From Actinomyces sp. AC-20-1 (lineage in GTDB: Bacteria; Actinomycetota; Actinomycetes; Actinomycetales; Actinomycetaceae): a stretch of 64,000 nucleotides of DNA. Below are positions 46,397-55,914 of the stretch, one piece after another. Made by a program: the position numbers and the translations under genes. The DNA lies in NCBI RefSeq assembly GCF_023369555.1, contig NZ_JACJVC010000002.1, forward strand, positions 184,318 through 248,317. The letters run 5' to 3'. Each line of letters starts with the position of its first letter. Within the stretch, counting starts at the first letter, position 1. The notes under the pieces were generated by a model. The model did no database searches and was not told where the DNA came from. It was given only the letters and a program-made list of their open reading frames with translations.

Positions 46397-47833
46397 ATGA
46401 CCAGCGCCCACGACCCCAAACCCCTCGTCATCGAGCAGACCCCGATCCCCGGCTTCCTGCGCATCGATCTCACCGTCCACGGCGACAACCGCGGCTGGTT
46501 CAAGGAGAACTGGCAGCGCGAGAAGATGAGCGCCCTCGGTCTGCCGGACTTCGGCCCGGTGCAGAACAACGTCTCCTTCAACGACGAGATCGGCGTGACC
46601 CGCGGGATCCACGCCGAGCCCTGGGACAAGTACGTCTCCGTCGCCACCGGCAAGGTCTTCGGCGCCTGGGTGGACCTGCGCGAGGGCCCCTCCTTCGGCA
46701 CCGTCTTCACCACCGTCATCGACCCCTCCGTCGCCGTCTTCGTCCCCAAGGGCGTGGGCAACGCCTACCAGACCCTCGAGCCCAACACGGCCTACACCTA
46801 CCTCGTCAACGACCACTGGTCCCCCGACGCCCGGTACACCTTCCTCAACCTCGCGGACGAGACCGTCGCTGTGCCCTGGCCCATCCCGCTCGAGGACGCG
46901 ATCCTGTCCGACAAGGACAAGGCCCACCCCCGTCTGGCCGACGTCACCCCTTTCCCGGTGCCGACCCCCACCGGACGGCGTGTGCTCGTCACCGGCGCCA
47001 ACGGGCAGCTCGGGCGCGAGCTCATGAGACAGCTGCCCGAGGCCGGGTTCACCGCCACCGGTGTCGACCTGCCCGACGTCGACATCGCTGACGCCGAGCA
47101 GATGGCCGCCTTCGACTGGTCCCAGTACGACGTCATCGTCAATGCCGCCGCCTGGACCGCCGTCGACGCCTCCGAGACCGCCGAGGGACGTCCGGCCACC
47201 TGGCGCGCCAACGCGACCGGCCCCAGCGTCCTCGCCCGCATGGCCTCCGGGAACAGCCTCACGCTCGTCCATGTCTCGAGCGAGTACGTCTTCGACGGCA
47301 CCCAGGAGCCGCACACCGAGGACGAGGCGCCCAGCCCGCTGGGCGTCTACGGCCAGTCCAAGGCGGGAGGCGATGCTGCTGTTGCCGCCGTTCCCAAGCA
47401 CTATCTCGTGCGCACGAGCTGGGTGGTCGGCGACGGCAGGAACTTCGCCAAGACCATGGCCTCCCTCGCCGCGCGTGGTATCGAGCCGAAGGTCGTCGCC
47501 GACCAGACCGGCCGGCTTACCTTCACCACCGATCTGGCGGCGGGCATCATCCACCTGCTGACCAGCGGGGCCGACCACGGCACCTACAACCTCTCCGGCG
47601 AGGGCCCCATCGTCTCCTGGTGCGACGTCGCCAAGCGCGTGTACACGCTCCTCGGCAACGACCCGGCCGAGGTCACACCCGTGACCACCGCCGAGTACTA
47701 CGCGGGCCAGGAGGGCATTGCCCCCCGGCCGCTCAAGAGCACCCTCGACCTGTCCAAGATCGAGTCCGCGGGATTCACGCCCGGTGACTCGATGGAACGT
47801 CTGGATGCCTACGTGCGCTCCCTCGGGCTTTGA
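46397..47833 (+). CDS. rmlCD: Fused dTDP-4-keto-rhamnose 3,5-epimerase / reductase RmlCD
   Basis: A 478-residue fusion of the last two steps of dTDP-L-rhamnose synthesis. The RmlC cupin domain (about 1-190) has the catalytic-His region GVTRGIHAEPWDKYVSV and VFVPKGVGNAYQTL; the RmlD SDR domain (about 195-478) has GANGQLGRELMRQL, NAAAWTAVDASE, SSEYVFDG and the YGQSK catalytic pair. The same fusion is known in several actinobacteria, including Bifidobacterium-type genomes. ATG 46397 lies 106 bases after the Rpf gene. With RmlA and RmlB elsewhere in the window the rhamnose pathway is complete. Confidence 0.95.
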   Translation: MTSAHDPKPLVIEQTPIPGFLRIDLTVHGDNRGWFKENWQREKMSALGLPDFGPVQNNVSFNDEIGVTRGIHAEPWDKYVSVATGKVFGAWVDLREGPSFGTVFTTVIDPSVAVFVPKGVGNAYQTLEPNTAYTYLVNDHWSPDARYTFLNLADETVAVPWPIPLEDAILSDKDKAHPRLADVTPFPVPTPTGRRVLVTGANGQLGRELMRQLPEAGFTATGVDLPDVDIADAEQMAAFDWSQYDVIVNAAAWTAVDASETAEGRPATWRANATGPSVLARMASGNSLTLVHVSSEYVFDGTQEPHTEDEAPSPLGVYGQSKAGGDAAVAAVPKHYLVRTSWVVGDGRNFAKTMASLAARGIEPKVVADQTGRLTFTTDLAAGIIHLLTSGADHGTYNLSGEGPIVSWCDVAKRVYTLLGNDPAEVTPVTTAEYYAGQEGIAPRPLKSTLDLSKIESAGFTPGDSMERLDAYVRSLGL

Positions 47834-47857
47834 GACGTTAGACGGCACCGGCGTGGG

Positions 47858-47863
47858 TAGCAT
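47858..47863 (+). promoter_or_regulatory. -10 element of the DUF2142/GT2/DUF2304 operon
   Basis: TAGCAT, about 33 bases before GTG 47896, with GGAAGGGG between as ribosome-binding site. Confidence 0.5.
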
Positions 47864-47895
47864 GACCTCCCAGGACCACAGCGGAAGGGGATGAC

Positions 47896-49557
47896 GTGGC
47901 ACGCTTGTCGCACAGGGCCGGGACACGGAGGCCGGGTCCCCGTGCAGGACGCCGTCGTCTCCTGCTCACCTGGCTCACCGTCCTGAGCCTCCTCGGCGTC
48001 GGCCTCGGTTGGGTGGTCTCCTCCCCACTGGGCGGATCCCCGGACGACGACTACCACCTCACCTCGATCTGGTGCCCACAGCCCGTCGAGGAGTCCTGCC
48101 GCACCGCAACGATCGACGGCGAGATCCGTGTTGAGGTTCCCGAGCGCATCGGCGACAACAGCCCGTGCTACGCCTTCCATCCGGAGACCTCCGCAGAGTG
48201 CAGCCTCCATTTTTCTGACGGAAAGACTCGCTGGGCCTATCGCTACGACGCCGGCAACTACCCCGGAGGTTTCTACCGGCTCCACCACCTGCTCGTCTCC
48301 CCCCGGGTGATCGTCTCGGTGCTGGCGATGCGTGCTGTCAACGTCGTCCTCGCCGTCGGCCTGCTCAGCGCCATCGGGGTGCTCCTTCCCGCAGCCGTGC
48401 GACGTGCCTACGTCCTCGCCGCTGCGGCGTCGCTTGTGCCCTTGGGCGTCTACTTCATCGCCTCGAACAATCCCTCCTCATGGGCGCTCACGGGTGTCCT
48501 CGCCTACGCCGCTGCGCTCTACGGAGCGACTCGGACGGGCGGTGGACGCGCCTGGGCACTCACAGGACTGGCGGGGCTGGGGGCGCTGCTGTGCTGCCTG
48601 TCCCGCTTCGACGCCGCCTTCTACCTCTTCGTGGTCTCCATGGCCTACCTCTTCCTCGTGCGATGGCGCCGTCGCCACTGGCCGCAGTGCGTGCTCGCCC
48701 TTCTTGCCAGTGCCGCAGGCCTCTACCTCATGCTCCTAGGAGGCGCCGGAGGCCACTCAGGGCCGGCCGACCCGGCGGCCGCGGATCCTGGTCTGGTGCG
48801 GGCCACGCTCGAGGCCCTATACCGGATCCCCAGCTACATGTTCGGCATGTACGGTCTCGGCTTCGGTGCGGGTTGGGCTGATATCCACTTCGAGTGGGCT
48901 GTGCCGGCCTGCATGATCCTGACCGCCGGTGCCGTCTGCATGCTCGGCCTGCGCTCGTGGTCCTGGCGCAAGGGGCTTGCCATACTCATGGTGGCCGGTG
49001 CGATGACCGGTATGCCGGTCGTCATGTCGGTGATGGGGATCTTCCCCGGGCTCGTCGGCTACCAGCCGCGATACGCCCTGCCGCTGCTGCCCGTCCTCCT
49101 CCTCATCCTGCTCGTCGACCACACGTCCCCGGACGGTGAGCAGGACAGCGGCGCTGGTGGGATATCACCGATCACTCGCGCCCAGGCCATACTGGTGGTT
49201 ATCACCATGTGGGTCGCTGCCACATGGGCCCACTACACGGTGCTGCAGCGCTACGTCCAGGGCATGGACGAGCCTGACCTCATCAACCTCGACCACGAGC
49301 CCGAGTGGTGGTGGGACATCCCTGTCAGCCCCATGACCGTGTGGGCCCTGACCCTTGTCGCCACCACCGTCGTGACCGTCGGTGTCGTACACGTGCTCAG
49401 CAGCAGGCCCTCTGACGAGGGTGACGTGGCTCCCACCGCGGAACCCGCCCCGACACCAGCCTCGGGTCTGGCAACCGCCGATGACAAGGCGCCCGGCCCT
49501 CAGGAGACGGACGAGACGGTTACGGTCCTCGTCGACGAGAGCGAAGCCGTCTCGTGA
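47896..49557 (+). CDS. DUF2142 membrane protein, GT-C-like
   Basis: A 553-residue protein with an Arg-rich N-terminus, a first membrane segment at about 24-45, an extracytoplasmic loop with GSPDDDYHLTSIWCPQPVEESC and a run of about ten further segments. The DDxxH-type loop after the first helix is characteristic of DUF2142 and resembles the GT-C catalytic loop. It is coupled (GTGA) to a GT2 gene and a DUF2304 gene, the same three-part order as GT-C transferase, polyprenyl-phosphate-sugar synthase and helper protein in GacL/GacI/GacJ. Side-chain glycosylation on the outer face is the likely role (inference). Confidence 0.8.
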   Translation: MARLSHRAGTRRPGPRAGRRRLLLTWLTVLSLLGVGLGWVVSSPLGGSPDDDYHLTSIWCPQPVEESCRTATIDGEIRVEVPERIGDNSPCYAFHPETSAECSLHFSDGKTRWAYRYDAGNYPGGFYRLHHLLVSPRVIVSVLAMRAVNVVLAVGLLSAIGVLLPAAVRRAYVLAAAASLVPLGVYFIASNNPSSWALTGVLAYAAALYGATRTGGGRAWALTGLAGLGALLCCLSRFDAAFYLFVVSMAYLFLVRWRRRHWPQCVLALLASAAGLYLMLLGGAGGHSGPADPAAADPGLVRATLEALYRIPSYMFGMYGLGFGAGWADIHFEWAVPACMILTAGAVCMLGLRSWSWRKGLAILMVAGAMTGMPVVMSVMGIFPGLVGYQPRYALPLLPVLLLILLVDHTSPDGEQDSGAGGISPITRAQAILVVITMWVAATWAHYTVLQRYVQGMDEPDLINLDHEPEWWWDIPVSPMTVWALTLVATTVVTVGVVHVLSSRPSDEGDVAPTAEPAPTPASGLATADDKAPGPQETDETVTVLVDESEAVS

Positions 49558-50300
49558 GCGCCGCGCCGCGCGTTGTCGTCCTCGTGCCCGCATGGAACGA
49601 GGAGCAGGTGATCTCCGGCGTCCTCACCGAGATCATGACTGTGCTTGAGGGAACGGCCGATGTCGTCGTCATCTCCGATGGCTCCACCGACGCCACCGCA
49701 GCCATCGCCCGTGGTGCCGGTGCGACTGTGCTCGACCTGCCGGTCAACCTGGGGGTCGGCGGTGCCATGCGGGCCGGCTACCTCTACGCCCTGAGGCACG
49801 GCTACGACTACGCCGTCCAGGTCGACGCCGACGGCCAGCACGACCCCTCCGAGATCGCCTCGCTGCTGGCTGCGGCACAGGACCAGGGAGCGGACCTCGT
49901 CATCGGGGCGCGTTTCGCGGGCAAGGGAGACTACGAGGTCCACGGTCCCCGCCACTGGGCGATGAGCCTTCTGTCCGTCGTGCTCTCGCGGGTGTGCCGC
50001 ACCCGTCTGACGGACACGACCTCAGGATTCAAGCTGACGAGCCGCCGGGCCATCGGGCTCTTCTCACGCGAGTACCCTGCCGAGTACCTGGGCGACACCA
50101 TCGAGGCCCTTGTCATCGCGGCCCGCAGCGGTCTGCGCATCACCCAGGTGCCCGTCGAGATGCGCCCGCGCGCCGGCGGCACTCCCTCCCACAACCCGCT
50201 CAAGGCTGCACGGTTCCTCATGCGCGCTTTCATGGCGCTGAGCATCGCCCTCACGAGACCACGCGCCGCACTGGTTCCCCCGAGCAAGGAGACGGCATGA
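49554..50300 (+). CDS. GT2 polyprenyl-phosphate sugar transferase, DPM1/GacI-like
   Basis: A 248-residue GT2 protein with VVVLVPAWNEEQVISGVL, VVISDGSTD, NLGVGGAMRAGYLYA, QVDADGQHDPSE (DxD) and GARFAGKGDYE. It overlaps both neighbours by 4 bases. Its partner DUF2304 gene follows directly, as in the pair at 7308-8427. It probably makes a polyprenyl-phosphate-linked sugar for the upstream DUF2142 protein. Confidence 0.87.
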   Translation: MSAAPRVVVLVPAWNEEQVISGVLTEIMTVLEGTADVVVISDGSTDATAAIARGAGATVLDLPVNLGVGGAMRAGYLYALRHGYDYAVQVDADGQHDPSEIASLLAAAQDQGADLVIGARFAGKGDYEVHGPRHWAMSLLSVVLSRVCRTRLTDTTSGFKLTSRRAIGLFSREYPAEYLGDTIEALVIAARSGLRITQVPVEMRPRAGGTPSHNPLKAARFLMRAFMALSIALTRPRAALVPPSKETA

Positions 50301-50692
50301 GCTCGACCTACGTCCTCGGGGTCCTCTTCGGCCTCATCGTCCTGGTCTCAGTGTTCCTCAAGATGCGCAACTCCGGCATGAAGGAGGAGTACGCGACCTG
50401 GTGGATCGTCATCGCCGTCGGCAGCGTCGTCTTCTCCGTCATCCCGGGGGCTCTCAAGGCCGTCTCGACGGCACTGGGGGTCCAGGTGCCCCTCAACCTC
50501 GGCTTCTTCGTCGCTGCCATCATCCTGCTGCTGCTCTCGCTGCGCTTCAGCGTGGATCTCTCCCGATCCTCAGAGGACCGGCGCCGGCTCGCGGAGGAGA
50601 TCGCGCTCCTGCGCGCCGAGGTCGATGTGCTGCGCTCCGAGACGCAGGCACTGCGGGCCGAGCAGCGCCGCGGGGAAACGGCCTCCGAGTAG
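50297..50692 (+). CDS. DUF2304 small membrane protein, GacJ-like partner
   Basis: A 131-residue protein with three membrane segments (about 5-22, 34-52, 69-88) and a C-terminal coiled coil (RRRLAEEIALLRAEVDVLR, about 95-125). It overlaps the GT2 stop by ATGA, so expression is tightly coupled, consistent with a two-protein complex. Same family and order as at 7308. Confidence 0.78.
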   Translation: MSSTYVLGVLFGLIVLVSVFLKMRNSGMKEEYATWWIVIAVGSVVFSVIPGALKAVSTALGVQVPLNLGFFVAAIILLLLSLRFSVDLSRSSEDRRRLAEEIALLRAEVDVLRSETQALRAEQRRGETASE

Positions 50693-50735
50693 CACCGACC
50701 GGACCGGCACGACCGCTTGCTCTGCGAGGTCCCGG

Positions 50736-51845
50736 TCAGCCTCGGTGCCAGTCGCGCACGACCTGCTCGGCGATCTGCGCGTACTGCTGGGCGCGCACCG
50801 GCCACGTCCACGGGGCGATGAGCTCTGGCGGGGCGACCGGGGCGGGGTGCTCCAGCACCTCACGGAGCGAGCGCACCAGGCTCGCGGTGCTCCGCTCACC
50901 GCACACGGTGACAGGAGCGCCCTGCTCCCGAAGCAGCCGGGCCCCAGGGACATCGAAGGTGACAACGCGACCCTCGACCGCGATCGACTCCAGCAGCGTC
51001 GTCTGGAAGCCCTCGGACAGGACCGTGGGGTTGACGAGGGTCGCGCCGCGCAACGCGGCCTGAACCTCGTGCTGCGGCACACGGCCGCGAACCGCGACGA
51101 CCTCATCGAGCCCGAGCTGCGCGGCGCGCTGGCGGGCGAGTGCGAGCTCGGCCCCGTCGCCCAGCACCTCGCCGTCGACGGAGAGGCCGTCGGCACGCAG
51201 CTGGGCCAGTGCGTCGAGGAAGGTGTCCCACCCCTTGCCCGCCACCATCCGGCCGACGAAGACGAGGTGACCCGGTCGGTCCACCGTGGTCCCGGCCGGG
51301 GGAGGGGTGATGGCGTTGTAGAACACCTCGGCCTCACGCGCTCCGAGCCTGGTTGCGAAGGCGGCGGCCTCCGGGGAGACCCCGAGGACCTTCTGGGCGT
51401 GCGAGAGGACGTAGCGTCCGGCTGTGAGGTCCACGGTCCTCGAGCCGAGCGAGATGACGGGGGAGGGGTTGGTGACGAAACCACTGCCGTGCTCGGTGTG
51501 GATGACCGGCAGGCCGGCACGGCGGGCGGCCCGCAGCCCGACCAGGCTCATGGGGAAGAACCGCGTGTGGGTCGAGACCAGGTCGATGTGCTTCTCGCGC
51601 AGGAACCTGGCGAGGGCCCGGGTGGTGCCGGGGCCCGGAAAGCTGATGACCTCGGCGACCGGTAGGTGCGACCTGCCGGTGAGCACCCGCACGCCGTCGT
51701 CCTCACGCGTGCCGGTCTGGACGGCGATGGTGAGCACCCAGACCTCGTGGCCGAGCCCTGCCAGTCCGTGGGCGAGGTTCTCGATGTGCTGCTCCAGGCC
51801 CCCCATCCGGGGCGGGTAGCTGTTGGTGATGATGGCGATACGCAT
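50736..51845 (-). CDS. Family 4 glycosyltransferase
   Basis: A 369-residue GT-B protein: IAIITNSYPPRMGGLEQHIENLA, STHTRFFPMSLVG, VIHTEHGSGFV, HLVFVGRMVAGKGWDTFLDAL and a donor region VNPTVLSEGFQTTLLESIAVEGRVVTFDV. It is the last gene of the minus-strand lic-like operon, starting one base after the flippase stop. It may build the glycan that carries phosphocholine (inference). The opposite DUF2304 gene ends 43 bases away. Confidence 0.88.
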   Translation of the reverse strand: MRIAIITNSYPPRMGGLEQHIENLAHGLAGLGHEVWVLTIAVQTGTREDDGVRVLTGRSHLPVAEVISFPGPGTTRALARFLREKHIDLVSTHTRFFPMSLVGLRAARRAGLPVIHTEHGSGFVTNPSPVISLGSRTVDLTAGRYVLSHAQKVLGVSPEAAAFATRLGAREAEVFYNAITPPPAGTTVDRPGHLVFVGRMVAGKGWDTFLDALAQLRADGLSVDGEVLGDGAELALARQRAAQLGLDEVVAVRGRVPQHEVQAALRGATLVNPTVLSEGFQTTLLESIAVEGRVVTFDVPGARLLREQGAPVTVCGERSTASLVRSLREVLEHPAPVAPPELIAPWTWPVRAQQYAQIAEQVVRDWHRG

Positions 51846-51846
51846 C

Positions 51847-53115
51847 TCAGGACCCCTCGGTGCGTGCTGGGCGGGACAGGGGACGGTGCAGGACCAGGGG
51901 CAGGAGCAGGGCACTGACGAGGGTCGCGAGGGAGACCAGGTAGGCGAGGGCGGCGCCGAGCAGTCCGTGCTGGCCCACGAGCACGGGGCACAGGAGGAAG
52001 GCGGTGATCCCGGCGACGGCGTAGCCGACCAGCACCAGGACCTGCCTGCGGACCGTGGTGAGCGCGTAGAACAGGATGACTCCTGCGGCGTTGAGACCGC
52101 CCGCGCACACCAGGACCATGAGCTCGACGAGGTAGGCGCTCACGTCCTCACCGAACACGAGCTGCAGGACCCACGGGCCGGCCCAGGCGCTCACAGCCGC
52201 GACCACGACGAGCGCGCCCGCGGTTCCGGCCAGGCCCTTGAGGACCGCCTGCCGGAACCCGCTGACGTCGCCGGCCGTCCACTGCGTCGCCATCCGCGTC
52301 ACCATGGGACGGTAGATGAACAGGGACAGCAGGTTGATCGCGACCGCGGGCATGTACAGGATCGCGAAGATCCCCTGCTCGTGCGAGCTGAGGATGCTGT
52401 CGATGGCGTAGCGAGGTGCGTTGGACAGGTACATCGCGAGGAAGGACGACAGGAACAGGGGCAGGCAGGCCCGCAGCACGTGGAGGACCGGTGCCGGGCT
52501 CCAGCGCGGTGACAGGGGGAACAGGGGCCTGCACACCGGCAGGTAGGCACCCAGGAGCGCGGCGGTCGAGGTGAGCAGGGTCGCCAGGGTCGCGGTGAGG
52601 AGGTCCCCATCGATCAGCAGGACCAGGCAGAAGGTCGCCGTCGTCACGACGGTGCGGATGCAGCTGGCGCGCCCCCCGAGGTCGAGGCGTCCCGAACGCT
52701 GCAGCTCGTTGTAGTAGACGTCCTCGACGGCGTCGAAGACACGCAGCAGCGCGATGAGCGCGACGAGCCACCAGGGGGATGCTGATTGGTGGGCGAAGGA
52801 TGCGTAGCCGAGGATGCCTCCGATCATGAGCGTGACTGTCAGGACCCTCGCTGCCAGGTAGGTGCCGAAGCTGAACTGGCGGCGCACGTCGGTGATGTGG
52901 AAGGTCCTCACTTCGAACATGCCCAGGGTCTGGAACTGCTGGCCGACGGCGAGGGCAAGGGAGTACACGCCTCCGGCGGCGACGCCGGCGGCCCTGGTGA
53001 CGACGGCGAGCATGAGGACGGTGGACAGGGACGTCAGCAGCGAGGCCGCGGTGTTCCACACGTAGTCGCGTCGCAGCTGCCCGGCCCCGTCGCGGGTGGG
53101 GGCCTGCTCAGGCAT
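51847..53115 (-). CDS. Wzx-type flippase, MATE superfamily
   Basis: A 422-residue protein with about 12 membrane segments: WNTAASLLTSLSTVLMLAVVTRAAG at the start, RTFHITDVRRQFSFGTYLAAR, SFLAMYLSNAPRYAIDSILS and YMPAVAINLLSLFIYRPMV. It overlaps the LicD gene by 8 bases. Its position in the lic-like operon suggests it exports phosphocholine-bearing lipid-linked units, like pneumococcal TacF (inference); TacF-type flippases are thought to prefer choline-decorated units. Confidence 0.87.
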   Translation of the reverse strand: MPEQAPTRDGAGQLRRDYVWNTAASLLTSLSTVLMLAVVTRAAGVAAGGVYSLALAVGQQFQTLGMFEVRTFHITDVRRQFSFGTYLAARVLTVTLMIGGILGYASFAHQSASPWWLVALIALLRVFDAVEDVYYNELQRSGRLDLGGRASCIRTVVTTATFCLVLLIDGDLLTATLATLLTSTAALLGAYLPVCRPLFPLSPRWSPAPVLHVLRACLPLFLSSFLAMYLSNAPRYAIDSILSSHEQGIFAILYMPAVAINLLSLFIYRPMVTRMATQWTAGDVSGFRQAVLKGLAGTAGALVVVAAVSAWAGPWVLQLVFGEDVSAYLVELMVLVCAGGLNAAGVILFYALTTVRRQVLVLVGYAVAGITAFLLCPVLVGQHGLLGAALAYLVSLATLVSALLLPLVLHRPLSRPARTEGS

Positions 53116-53965
53116 CCGCGAACCGCCCCAGGTCGACCAGGACCGGGTCGTGGGTCATCCGCTCCTCAGGCGGTGGCAGCTGCATATAGAGGCCGTAGCC
53201 GCGCGTAAGGACGTCGTCGTACTTTCCGGGGACGGCGATCTCGATGTCCTCGAAGGGCATTCGTGCTACCGGGAACAGCTCGTCGCGTCGCACTGACCAA
53301 CGGCGCGGGTCGCGCGTGCAGTAATCGGCGAGCACCTGGGAGCCGGTCCCCTCACCGGCCCGGGCAGCGCGCTCCCAGCGGCGGTACAGCACGGCAGGGG
53401 TGACCCTGGCGGCTCCAAGAGCCCAGTGAACGGTGCGGAAGACCGCCGAGGCGGCCTGCGCCAGCGGGAAGGGCAGGCCGGTCTGAGGAGACGGTGAGAC
53501 GGCGAGGAACATCAGGCGCCCCCACCACCAGGTCCTGCGGCTCTGCCGGGCGAAGACGCGCTGGTCCTGCGGCATGACGTCGAGTGGGAAGACGTCCAGC
53601 CCGACGGGGATGGTTGGCGACCTCTGGGAGGAGGTGGCTGAGGCCGACGACACGAAGGCGGTGCCCTCGAGGCCCAGGACGGCGAAGGGACGGCAGTAGC
53701 CCGGGTGCGAGGCCTGTGAGAGCAGCACGAAGTCCTTGCCCAGGACACCGGGCGCCTCGGCGAGGAAGCGGTCGTAGTCCTCGCGAGGCATGCACACGTC
53801 TGCGTCGTCGTCCCACGGGATGAATCCCTGGTGGCGCACCGCGCCGATCGCGGTCCCCCCGTAAGCGGCGTAGCTCACGTCCAGCACCTGGCAGACGCGG
53901 TCGAGCTCGCGCAGCGTCAGGAGGATGGCACGTTGCAGGTCCGTGGGGTGGTGCGCGTTGTTCAT
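53108..53965 (-). CDS. LicD-family phosphotransferase (first copy)
   Basis: A 285-residue LicD protein. The family signature is present: YAAYGGTAIGAVRHQGFIPWDDDADVCM (about 32-59), with the Asp cluster DDD that binds metal, and a C-terminal YGLYMQLPPPEERMTHD. LicD enzymes transfer phosphocholine from CDP-choline to glycans. A homologous copy lies just upstream (54033). Two copies could place phosphocholine on two different sugars, as LicD1 and LicD2 do in pneumococcus. Some LicD relatives transfer other phospho-alditols, but the LicA/LicC-type genes here make choline the better reading. Confidence 0.9.
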   Translation of the reverse strand: MNNAHHPTDLQRAILLTLRELDRVCQVLDVSYAAYGGTAIGAVRHQGFIPWDDDADVCMPREDYDRFLAEAPGVLGKDFVLLSQASHPGYCRPFAVLGLEGTAFVSSASATSSQRSPTIPVGLDVFPLDVMPQDQRVFARQSRRTWWWGRLMFLAVSPSPQTGLPFPLAQAASAVFRTVHWALGAARVTPAVLYRRWERAARAGEGTGSQVLADYCTRDPRRWSVRRDELFPVARMPFEDIEIAVPGKYDDVLTRGYGLYMQLPPPEERMTHDPVLVDLGRFADA

Positions 53966-54032
53966 AGGGCTCGTTGTGGTCGGCGGGGGTTGTCGGAAAT
54001 GCGGAGGTGCCCCTCGATCCTGGCTCGTGAGG

Positions 54033-54923
54033 TCAGGAGGGCAGACGGTCCTTGTAAGGGCCCAGGTCCAGCTCGTGGATGGCGTGGGTCCTCTGCTGCT
54101 CGGGCGGGGGGACGGTCATGTAGTCGCCGTAACCGCGGCGCAGCCAGGCGTCGTACTGCCGGGGCAGCTGGACCGTGAGGTCCTCGAAGGCGACGTCCTG
54201 GGTCGGAAGGAGCTCGTCCAGGGTGATGACCCAGTTCTGCGGGTCGCGCATCGTGAAGTCGGCCATCCTCCCGGTGCCGGCGTGCTCATAGCGGCGCGCA
54301 GCCGACTCCCACCGGAGCTGGAGGGAACGGGGTGTCACGCGGAGCAGGCGGAGTGTCCAGTGGGCCGCCGTCGTGACCGAGTGGACCATGACGCGGGTGA
54401 GAGGGGAGGCGTTGATGAGGTAAGGGCGGGCGGTGCCCCGCACGAACAGCAGACGGCCCCACAGCCACGTCGCCCGGCGCATCGACGCGAAGGCCGCCTC
54501 GTCGTCCGGGATCGTGTCCACCGGCAGGATGTCCATGAAGAAGGGCATCCGGTAGGCCGAGCGGCGGTCGGCCTCGGGCACGAGCAGGGTGCCCGGCAGG
54601 ACCATCTTGGTGAACATGAACGGGAAGTCGTCGCGCGTGCGCAGGTTGTCCAGCCGGAAGCCCTCTCCGAGGACGGCCGGGGCCTCGTCCAGGAAGCGCT
54701 CGTAGTCGGGGCGGGTCATGAGCACGTCGACGTCGTCGTCCCAGGGGATGAACCCGTGATGGCGCACCGCGCCGATCGCGGTGCCGCCGTACACGGCGTA
54801 GGGGATGCCCAGAAGCCGGCACACACGGTCGAACTCGCCCAGGAGCAGTCCCAGGAGGGCGTGCACGTCCCGCAGGGTCTCCTCGTCAAGGCCGTCGGCG
54901 GGCGTGTGCGTCCGTGGCGTCAT
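54033..54923 (-). CDS. LicD-family phosphotransferase (second copy)
   Basis: A 296-residue paralogue of the 53108 protein: YAVYGGTAIGAVRHHGFIPWDDDVDVLM (about 43-70), DNLRTRDDFPFMFTKMVLPG and the C-terminal YGDYMTVPPPEQQRTHA. All signature acidic residues are intact. It lies 67 bases before the other licD gene in transcription order and 45 bases after the transporter gene. Divergent middle sections of the two copies suggest different acceptor sugars. Confidence 0.9.
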   Translation of the reverse strand: MTPRTHTPADGLDEETLRDVHALLGLLLGEFDRVCRLLGIPYAVYGGTAIGAVRHHGFIPWDDDVDVLMTRPDYERFLDEAPAVLGEGFRLDNLRTRDDFPFMFTKMVLPGTLLVPEADRRSAYRMPFFMDILPVDTIPDDEAAFASMRRATWLWGRLLFVRGTARPYLINASPLTRVMVHSVTTAAHWTLRLLRVTPRSLQLRWESAARRYEHAGTGRMADFTMRDPQNWVITLDELLPTQDVAFEDLTVQLPRQYDAWLRRGYGDYMTVPPPEQQRTHAIHELDLGPYKDRLPS

Positions 54924-54968
54924 GGATGCTCCTCTCGCCGCTGCGACGTCTCGTGGCAGCCCATCGTC

Positions 54969-55910
54969 TCACACAGACCGGTCTGAGCGGGTGCGCGGCC
55001 TCAGGTCGCTCCAGTCGGCGGTCGCCGCCAGGACGGTGCCGACCAGGACCACGAGGCAGCACGCGACCTGCATGGGGGTGGGGACCGTGCCCTGCAGGAG
55101 CAGGGCGAAGAGCACCGCCCAGGCCGAGTAGGAGATGTTGAGGGCCATGCCCCGCGAGGCGCCGATCGTGCTGATCGCCTTGTAGTAGAAGAGGTAGGAG
55201 GCGGTTCCCGCCAGGGCGGCCAGCACCACGAGCCCGGTGGCGGGCGTCAGCACCGCCCGAGTGGTGAAGCCGAGGACCCCGGCCAGGGGGGCGACGACGA
55301 GCAGGTAGGTCAGGGCGGAGGTGGTCTGCCGGATCTGCAGAGCGGTCTCGTTGTCCACCGTGTCCTCGCGCATGCCCCAGGCGAGGATGACGGCCTCCGA
55401 GCCCCAGCCGACGACGCAGGCCAGGGCCGCGATCACGCCGACCACTGCTGATCCTCCCTCGACGGCGCCGGTGGAGCCCCAGCCGATCATGATGATGGCC
55501 CCCAGGGCCACGAGCAGGGCCAGGACCTGGCGCGGGCGCATCCGCTCACCCAGCAGCAGGAAGGCCAGGAGCGTGCCGACAGCCGGGTAGAAGGTGGAGA
55601 TGATCGCCGTGTAGCCCGGGCCGATGTTGTTGATGGCGATGAGGTAGCCGGTCATGCCCACGGGGCCGCCGAGGAGCGCGGCCCCCATGACGGCGCGGCC
55701 CGGACGGGTGCGCAGCGCCGCGAGCGTGTCCCCCAGGCGGCGCCGGGCGCCCATGTAGACGAGCAGGATGAGGGCGCAGCCGACGTCGTGGAGGAGGGCG
55801 GAGGCGAGCGGGGCCTCCGACGCGCCCAGGAAGGGTGCCAGGAGGACGGCGATGCCGAGGATGACGGTGTCCAGGCCCCACAGGGCCCCCGAGAAGATGC
55901 CGTAGCGCAT
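54969..55910 (-). CDS. EamA/DMT transporter, LicB-like choline permease
   Basis: A 313-residue protein with ten membrane segments in two EamA repeats, an LicB-like arrangement: YGIFSGALWGLDTVILGIAVL, IGPGYTAIISTFYPAVGTLLAF, LGERMRPRQVLALLVALGAI and a second half ending TPMQVACCLVVLVGTVLAA. LicB proteins import choline for phosphocholine decoration. It starts 4 bases after the fused kinase gene, which supports the assignment. Substrate is inferred from context and family. Confidence 0.87.
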   Translation of the reverse strand: MRYGIFSGALWGLDTVILGIAVLLAPFLGASEAPLASALLHDVGCALILLVYMGARRRLGDTLAALRTRPGRAVMGAALLGGPVGMTGYLIAINNIGPGYTAIISTFYPAVGTLLAFLLLGERMRPRQVLALLVALGAIIMIGWGSTGAVEGGSAVVGVIAALACVVGWGSEAVILAWGMREDTVDNETALQIRQTTSALTYLLVVAPLAGVLGFTTRAVLTPATGLVVLAALAGTASYLFYYKAISTIGASRGMALNISYSAWAVLFALLLQGTVPTPMQVACCLVVLVGTVLAATADWSDLRPRTRSDRSV

Positions 55911-55914
55911 GGGG

